Source: a virus. From it: a DNA stretch of 25,257 nucleotides. Positions within the stretch are counted from its first letter, which is position 1. Each line of letters opens with the position of its first letter. The stretch is taken from positions 1-25,257 of IMG/VR virus record IMGVR_UViG_3300025769_000771; one strand, given 5' to 3'. A model generated the notes under the pieces. It was not told where the DNA came from, ran no database searches, and worked only from the letters and a program-made list of their open reading frames with translations. Position numbers and translations under genes: made by a program. Of this stretch, positions 21,427 through 25,257 are shown one piece after another.

Positions 21427-23722
21427 TCATATATTCCTTGAATGTTTGAGAGTTCTTGCTGTAGTGAGACATGTCCCACACACCACGAGCCAGGCTGTTC
21501 TCACCGTAAAACTTTAAGTTAAGTCCCAAGTCTTTTTTCTCTAGCATCTTCTCCAAGTCTTGAGCTAATGCAAGAAGCTCACCAGTAGTCCAGTAGTTTA
21601 CATCGTCAATCTCAACGTGCATGTACTTAGGATTACCTGCTTCATCTTTAGAGTCTTTGTTTTTCTTTGCCACTTTCTCTGAGACAGAGCAATCAAAGCC
21701 AAACATGTGGATGTTCCTGTAGCCAAGAGTTTCAAGCAGCCCTAGCGTACGAGTAGCTGATGCCGTACCACCTGACACTAATGATGTGCCATTTGGAATA
21801 GGTAGGGACGGGTCGATAACAATTTTATCTTTAATGCTTTCGTCTCTGATGCCATCAGTAAAGGCGTGGAAGCCCATAACATTATCTGTCTTGTCCATAA
21901 TGTAGTTGACAACAGATGTGTCAGTCATAGAAGCAATGATAAATAATGTACTTGGGTCAATCTCTTTAAACAACTCTGTTCGCACGATGCCATGTGTGCT
22001 TGTGCCTTTGATAGGACGTGGGTCAAGAATGACACAGGCATACGGCTTAATACCTTCAGCTAACAAGCGTGGGTATGCGTGTTTAACACACCAGATTTTA
22101 CCACCTGTTTTCTTTTGAACTTTTCGAATCTCTTTGAAATCTAATGTACCACCCGACACTACAATCGCATGGTCGTTGGTTGGCTTATAGTTTTTAACCC
22201 AATCAAACTCACCAATCTTAGGTACATTGTGTCTAATGTTATCTTTGATATGTTCTTGTGGCATAGAATCTTTAGGCTTAACAATAATAGGCACACGTGA
22301 TAGTTCTTTGGGAATATCTTTTACATCTGGTTTGGTTACAACAGCTAAGTGTACGTTACCACCTAATGCCATACCGTCTTGAGAAGGCAGTACCTTTTTG
22401 TTTCGGTCTTTAATCTCTTCAATAGTTTTGATAATGCCCTTGTGTTCCTCTGGCATTTCTTTGTCCTTCTCCACAGAGTAGAAGTCATCGAAGACAACAA
22501 CGTCTACGTCACGTAAGAAGCCGTAGTCATTCTGTACTGTATCGTATGAATGCCCACCATCAATGAAAGCAAAGTCAACCTTATCAAAGCTAACCTGCTC
22601 CATTGTTTCGTTGGTGTTACCAGCATACAAGCTCCAGCTAAATGTTTTACCATTTTCTAACATCTTCTGTGAAAAGTCATCAAGTCTTTTGTTAACCAAG
22701 TCTTCTGAGTTGTGTGCCTTGATGTTAAGCTCAAGCTTGTCTGTCTCATCAGTCGCTTGCTCAAACAAATCAAAGCCCATGTAGTGTACTTCGTCTACGT
22801 TATCGTAAGCAGCAAGCGCCATTTCAATAGCACGTCCGCCGTTCCATGTCCCAGTCTCTGCAATAATAAATACTTCTTTATCTTCTGAGTAGTGACGTAC
22901 AAGAGTAGCTAGTTGCTTGTATCTTTCTGGTCCAGTAACATCTTGTGATACACTGTTTGCCTTTTCTTTTACAGCAGCAACATCAAACTTTAAGTTGCCC
23001 TTGTTATGTACAAAGTATTCGTCCAACATGCACTGGTCAAAGACAGATAGACCACGTACACCTTCTGAAAGGTTACGAACTTTGGCTCCATGTGCTTCGT
23101 AGATTTTAAGTAGACGTGTAAAGATAAAGGCATCAGTCCACTCACGATAACCAAACACTTCATCTGTGTCATAAGCACCACGTAAATCAATCAGCAAAGA
23201 TGCTGCATTGTGGTACGCCATATTGAATGCCATGAAGCCTGTCTCGCTATAGTCAATATCAATACGACCAAGGTGTACAATGTCTACCTCTGGAATCATA
23301 ATCTTAGCAGCATCTTCTGCCTTAAACATTTTCTTTGTAACTGTGTCAGCATCAATCCATGCAAGCCATCCTTGGTCTTGGTTGTTTAGCATCTCAAGGG
23401 CTACGTCTGTCAGTGCATATACTTTATGGCAAAAGCGAAGCGCATCCATACGGTAATTGTATGGGGCTTCAGCGTAGTTACCATTCTTATCCTTGTTGCG
23501 TTCAATAAAGTTATTACGTGCATCAATACTTTCAATGTGTCGATACTCAATGACACCATCTAAATCATTTAAAGGAAGTTCGTCAAGGCTGTCATAGCCC
23601 TCAACGTAAGCGATAAGCTTGGTGTCACTTGGCTTCCAGTTCTTAGCTACAGACTCAAGCATCATACGTGCATAGACATCCTCGTGTTTCTTATGAAAGC
23701 TTGTTACAAAGGTGTATGTCAT
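21410..23722 (-). CDS. Glycosyltransferase / methyltransferase / DUF115 fusion protein
   Basis: The product has 770 residues from the ATG at 23722, which overlaps the upstream stop (TAATG) behind GGAGA. The earlier start at 23776 lies inside the previous gene. Three domains are visible. Residues 1-250 look like a GT-A glycosyltransferase with a D124-A-D126 motif (WLAWIDADT). Residues about 260-465 look like a class I SAM methyltransferase of the Methyltransf_24 type, with AETGTWNGGRA (288-298), IDGGHSYD (387-394) and VFDDFYS (410-416). Residues about 515-745 match DUF115 (MptE/Maf-like), with AIVVSGGTL (519-527), VILDPRP (564-570) and a helix and strand ending MFGFD (673-677). Maf proteins transfer nonulosonic acids to flagellin. 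A phage protein or the host surface could be the target here. The domain calls are from remembered motifs. Confidence 0.8.
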   Translation of the reverse strand: MTYTFVTSFHKKHEDVYARMMLESVAKNWKPSDTKLIAYVEGYDSLDELPLNDLDGVIEYRHIESIDARNNFIERNKDKNGNYAEAPYNYRMDALRFCHKVYALTDVALEMLNNQDQGWLAWIDADTVTKKMFKAEDAAKIMIPEVDIVHLGRIDIDYSETGFMAFNMAYHNAASLLIDLRGAYDTDEVFGYREWTDAFIFTRLLKIYEAHGAKVRNLSEGVRGLSVFDQCMLDEYFVHNKGNLKFDVAAVKEKANSVSQDVTGPERYKQLATLVRHYSEDKEVFIIAETGTWNGGRAIEMALAAYDNVDEVHYMGFDLFEQATDETDKLELNIKAHNSEDLVNKRLDDFSQKMLENGKTFSWSLYAGNTNETMEQVSFDKVDFAFIDGGHSYDTVQNDYGFLRDVDVVVFDDFYSVEKDKEMPEEHKGIIKTIEEIKDRNKKVLPSQDGMALGGNVHLAVVTKPDVKDIPKELSRVPIIVKPKDSMPQEHIKDNIRHNVPKIGEFDWVKNYKPTNDHAIVVSGGTLDFKEIRKVQKKTGGKIWCVKHAYPRLLAEGIKPYACVILDPRPIKGTSTHGIVRTELFKEIDPSTLFIIASMTDTSVVNYIMDKTDNVMGFHAFTDGIRDESIKDKIVIDPSLPIPNGTSLVSGGTASATRTLGLLETLGYRNIHMFGFDCSVSEKVAKKNKDSKDEAGNPKYMHVEIDDVNYWTTGELLALAQDLEKMLEKKDLGLNLKFYGENSLARGVWDMSHYSKNSQTFKEYMNARSK

Positions 23723-24486
23723 TACATGTTCTCCAGTATTAGTTGTGTTGTTATTTCTGCTTCGGCTTGTTCCCACTCTTCAACGTAGGCTTCTTCAACA
23801 GGGCGGCTGGCCTTCCACTTATCAAACCAAGGACCTCCTGTAGTAAAGTGTACGTTCTTAGCCTCGACTTGTGGGTCAGAGAAACCGTCTAGCCAGTTCC
23901 ACTCAGGATGGATAGCACCAATCTCCTCGTCGTCTAGCCATCCAAAAGAATGGAGCCACCCACCAGTCCGAAGATTAACATCGTCTACTGTAAGCTTTAA
24001 GTTAGATGGGTGACTACAATTAAATAACATAAAGCTAGACCAGTTCTTTCTGTGGTATCTCGTCTGAGCTACACCGTCCATCTTAATAGAGGACTCTGGT
24101 TCATACTTATGTTGTACGCACTGTACTGCATACTCTTCGTTCTTTCCATAGACATCAAAGATACCTGCTATGTCTGCACGTACAAACATATCGGCATCCA
24201 TAAACAAAGCTAAGCCATCGTACTGGTTTAGTGCGGGTACTAGGAAGCGTGTGAAGGTAAAGTCTGTACTGAATGGGCGTCCATCAAACACATCATAGCG
24301 TTGATTAGGTTCGTGTAGGAAGACACGAGAGGCTCTGCGATACAAACCATTGCGGCGTAGTGCAGGCTCCATAAGTGGGATGATGTCATACTCTTTATTG
24401 TACTTACGAATAGAATGTGCCAGAACCTCAAAGGCTCTATGGTCACGGTCATCGTATCCAATATAAATTACGGGTCTTTTCTTCAT
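23722..24486 (-). CDS. GT-A (GT8-like) glycosyltransferase
   Basis: The product has 254 residues. It begins with PVIYIGYDDRDHRAFEVLAH, typical of bacterial and phage transferases of the nucleotide-diphospho-sugar type. The metal-binding D97-A-D99 lies in LALFMDADMFVRADI. Later motifs are SSFMLFNCSH and FTTGGPWFD, as in GT8 and related families. The donor and acceptor sugars cannot be told from the sequence. It is the first gene of a four-gene minus-strand operon that also makes a 6-deoxyhexose precursor. The start has GGAG five bases upstream. The mRNA leader carries a strong hairpin (24505-24557). Confidence 0.8.
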   Translation of the reverse strand: MKKRPVIYIGYDDRDHRAFEVLAHSIRKYNKEYDIIPLMEPALRRNGLYRRASRVFLHEPNQRYDVFDGRPFSTDFTFTRFLVPALNQYDGLALFMDADMFVRADIAGIFDVYGKNEEYAVQCVQHKYEPESSIKMDGVAQTRYHRKNWSSFMLFNCSHPSNLKLTVDDVNLRTGGWLHSFGWLDDEEIGAIHPEWNWLDGFSDPQVEAKNVHFTTGGPWFDKWKASRPVEEAYVEEWEQAEAEITTQLILENM

Positions 24487-24491
24487 TACAT

Positions 24492-24495
24492 CTCC
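24492..24495 (-). promoter_or_regulatory. Ribosome-binding site of the glycosyltransferase operon
   Basis: GGAG on the minus strand lies five bases before the ATG at 24486. The loop of the upstream hairpin contains CUCC, so the two could pair and block translation. Confidence 0.5.
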
Positions 24496-24504
24496 AAATA
24501 AATA

Positions 24505-24557
24505 ATGGTGGTGAGCTAGAGGGATTGAGAGAGAAAGGAGGTTTAGCCCACCACCAT
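24505..24557 (-). promoter_or_regulatory. Hairpin at the predicted 5' end of the operon mRNA
   Basis: On the minus strand the arms are 24557-24544 and 24518-24505. They give a 14-bp stem with no mismatch and one G-U pair, and a 25-base loop (24543-24519). The predicted transcription start (about 24554-24556) falls at the outer end of the stem. The loop is pyrimidine-rich and contains ACCUCCUUUCU, which is like the 3' end of 16S rRNA. Protection of the mRNA end or translational control is inferred. Confidence 0.65.
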
Positions 24558-24561
24558 ATAT

Positions 24562-24590
24562 ATTATAGTAAATAAATTACTAAATGTCAA
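24562..24590 (-). promoter_or_regulatory. Consensus sigma70 promoter of the sugar-modification operon
   Basis: Read on the minus strand, TTGACA (24590-24585) is followed after exactly 17 bases by TATAAT (24567-24562). Both boxes match the consensus perfectly. It lies in the 112-base gap before the glycosyltransferase and points at it. Such a strong site suggests use by the host RNA polymerase. Confidence 0.85.
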
Positions 24591-24598
24591 GAAGTTTT

Positions 24599-25222
24599 TT
24601 AGAAGTAGATGACAGCCGTATTAGAAAAAGAAAGCAAAGCTCCGTGGCCTTGTAGTGTTATTCTAGTTTGTCCTTCTTTAAACGGAATTGGATTTGCAAT
24701 TCTGTGTAAGAACAGACCACTACTTATGTATATATTTCCTACGGTGTACGGCTTGTATTGTTCTTGTCCTTCTTCGTCAACATAATCTAAACCTCCGATG
24801 TTATCAGGAAGAGATAAGGGAACTGTAAAACTAAAGGGGGACGAGAACGGTTCGGGCCATCTTACGTTTTGAAAGGCTAAATCAAAATGCCAGTCTGCTT
24901 GTGCGCCATTAGCTCTGTCATCAAACACATGGAAGCCCACCCGTCCTGCGTTAGGTAAGTCTACAACTGGCACATTAAACAACGAAGACAGTTTGTTTTT
25001 GGTTGCTGTTATCAAATCATAAAAGTTATTATCAATTACTGGGTTTGTTTCAGAATACTTTTCTACGTAATCATTAAGGAAATCTAAATAAGCAGATGCT
25101 CCCAGCGTTGAGAACTTATTTCCTCCCCTTTCATAGAAATAATTACTTAACGATAGAACTTTATCGGCCTCTTGTTTAGCAGCTTCTGGCGATAAGAGTT
25201 TTTCTTCTTCAATAATATTCAT
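24599..25222 (-). CDS. 2OG-Fe(II) oxygenase-like protein
   Basis: The product has 207 residues. His112-x-Asp114 (ADWHFDLAFQ) and His173 (SGLFLHRIANP) form the expected iron-binding triad, with Arg187 (QTRITLQGHG) placed as the 2-oxoglutarate anchor 14 residues later. Such enzymes hydroxylate proteins, nucleic acids or small molecules using oxygen and 2-oxoglutarate, and are frequent in marine phages. The substrate is not evident. It begins directly after the stop of the partial upstream gene (TAA then ATG). It ends nine bases before the promoter of the glycosyltransferase operon, so it is on a separate upstream transcript that may read through. The fold call rests on spacing of these residues and is not checked. 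Confidence 0.6.
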   Translation of the reverse strand: MNIIEEEKLLSPEAAKQEADKVLSLSNYFYERGGNKFSTLGASAYLDFLNDYVEKYSETNPVIDNNFYDLITATKNKLSSLFNVPVVDLPNAGRVGFHVFDDRANGAQADWHFDLAFQNVRWPEPFSSPFSFTVPLSLPDNIGGLDYVDEEGQEQYKPYTVGNIYISSGLFLHRIANPIPFKEGQTRITLQGHGALLSFSNTAVIYF

Positions 25223-25257
25223 TTACTTGTGCCACATACCCTTCAGTCTTTGTTTAG
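25223..25257 (-). CDS. 3' end of a gene cut by the window edge
   Basis: Read on the minus strand, the frame encodes KQRLKGMWHK and a TAA at 25225-25223, placed directly against the ATG of the oxygenase-like gene. The tight junction supports a real gene in the same operon. Eleven codons, the last of them the stop, are too few to assign a family. Confidence 0.55.
   Translation of the reverse strand, partial: KQRLKGMWHK

Noticed and set aside
21032-21517. Plus-strand frame opposite the terminase small subunit
   Set aside because: It is antisense to a recognised gene, with low-complexity Ser/Leu content and no ribosome-binding site that I can see.
23723-23776. Earlier start for the tripartite fusion
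   Set aside because: The extra 18 residues are the shadow of the upstream glycosyltransferase end; the ATG at 23722 has GGAGA and a TAATG overlap.
24533-24543. Perfect AAAGGAGGT ribosome-binding site on the plus strand
   Set aside because: No start codon follows at a usable distance; the sequence is better read as the anti-Shine-Dalgarno-like loop of the minus-strand leader.

Overview
The window looks like part of the late-gene region of an uncultured marine tailed phage, probably podovirus-like. It is AT-rich with densely packed, often overlapping genes. It encodes a head-completion protein, two tail fibres, a tail hub, three large glycine/glutamine-rich or very long ejection-type proteins, lysozyme and holins. 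I see no integrase, repressor, host genes, tRNAs or rRNAs. Portal, major capsid, large terminase and replication genes are not here and must lie outside. The host cannot be fixed from the sequence. A 3TM holin of the gene-transfer-agent type and family resemblance to Mediterranean marine virome phages make a marine bacterium, possibly an alphaproteobacterium, a reasonable guess.

Layout, plus strand (1-19906). Bases 1-1031 hold four tiny, very basic genes, three of which end in the same pentapeptide HNRLY. They are followed by a P22 gp4-like head-completion gene and a degenerate zinc-ribbon gene. Bases 1987-5512 hold a first tail fibre, a LamG-like adhesin and a tail-assembly chaperone, joined by ATGA/TAATG overlaps. 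A 190-base gap (5513-5702) carries a 17-codon mini-ORF and two tandem sigma70-like promoters. After it come a one-TM holin-like gene, a second fibre with a collar domain, a four-cysteine protein, the tail hub (617 aa) and a small hub partner. From 9609 to 18372 lie the ejection or internal virion proteins (392, 139, 809 and 1576 aa). The 1576-aa gene overlaps the start of a T4-type lysozyme gene. A virion structural gene and a 3TM holin gene end this strand.

Layout, minus strand (25257-19896). A gene cut by the window edge is followed by a 2OG-Fe(II) oxygenase-like gene. A consensus promoter (TTGACA, 17 bp, TATAAT) with a 14-bp hairpin at the predicted mRNA 5' end then drives four overlapping genes. 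These encode a GT-A glycosyltransferase, a 770-aa glycosyltransferase/methyltransferase/DUF115 fusion, a terminase small subunit and GDP-mannose 4,6-dehydratase. The two strands converge with an 11-base overlap of stop-codon regions that sits inside a perfect 8-bp inverted repeat.

How it works together: the plus strand builds the virion, delivers DNA and lyses the cell. The minus strand looks like a phage-encoded sugar-modification module (sugar-nucleotide synthesis, transfer, methylation, possibly hydroxylation) co-expressed with the DNA-packaging initiator. Whether its target is the virion or the host surface is not shown by the sequence. The most unusual items are the tripartite fusion, the shared HNRLY tail, the 5' hairpin whose loop resembles the 16S anti-Shine-Dalgarno sequence, and internal repeats in the ejection proteins.
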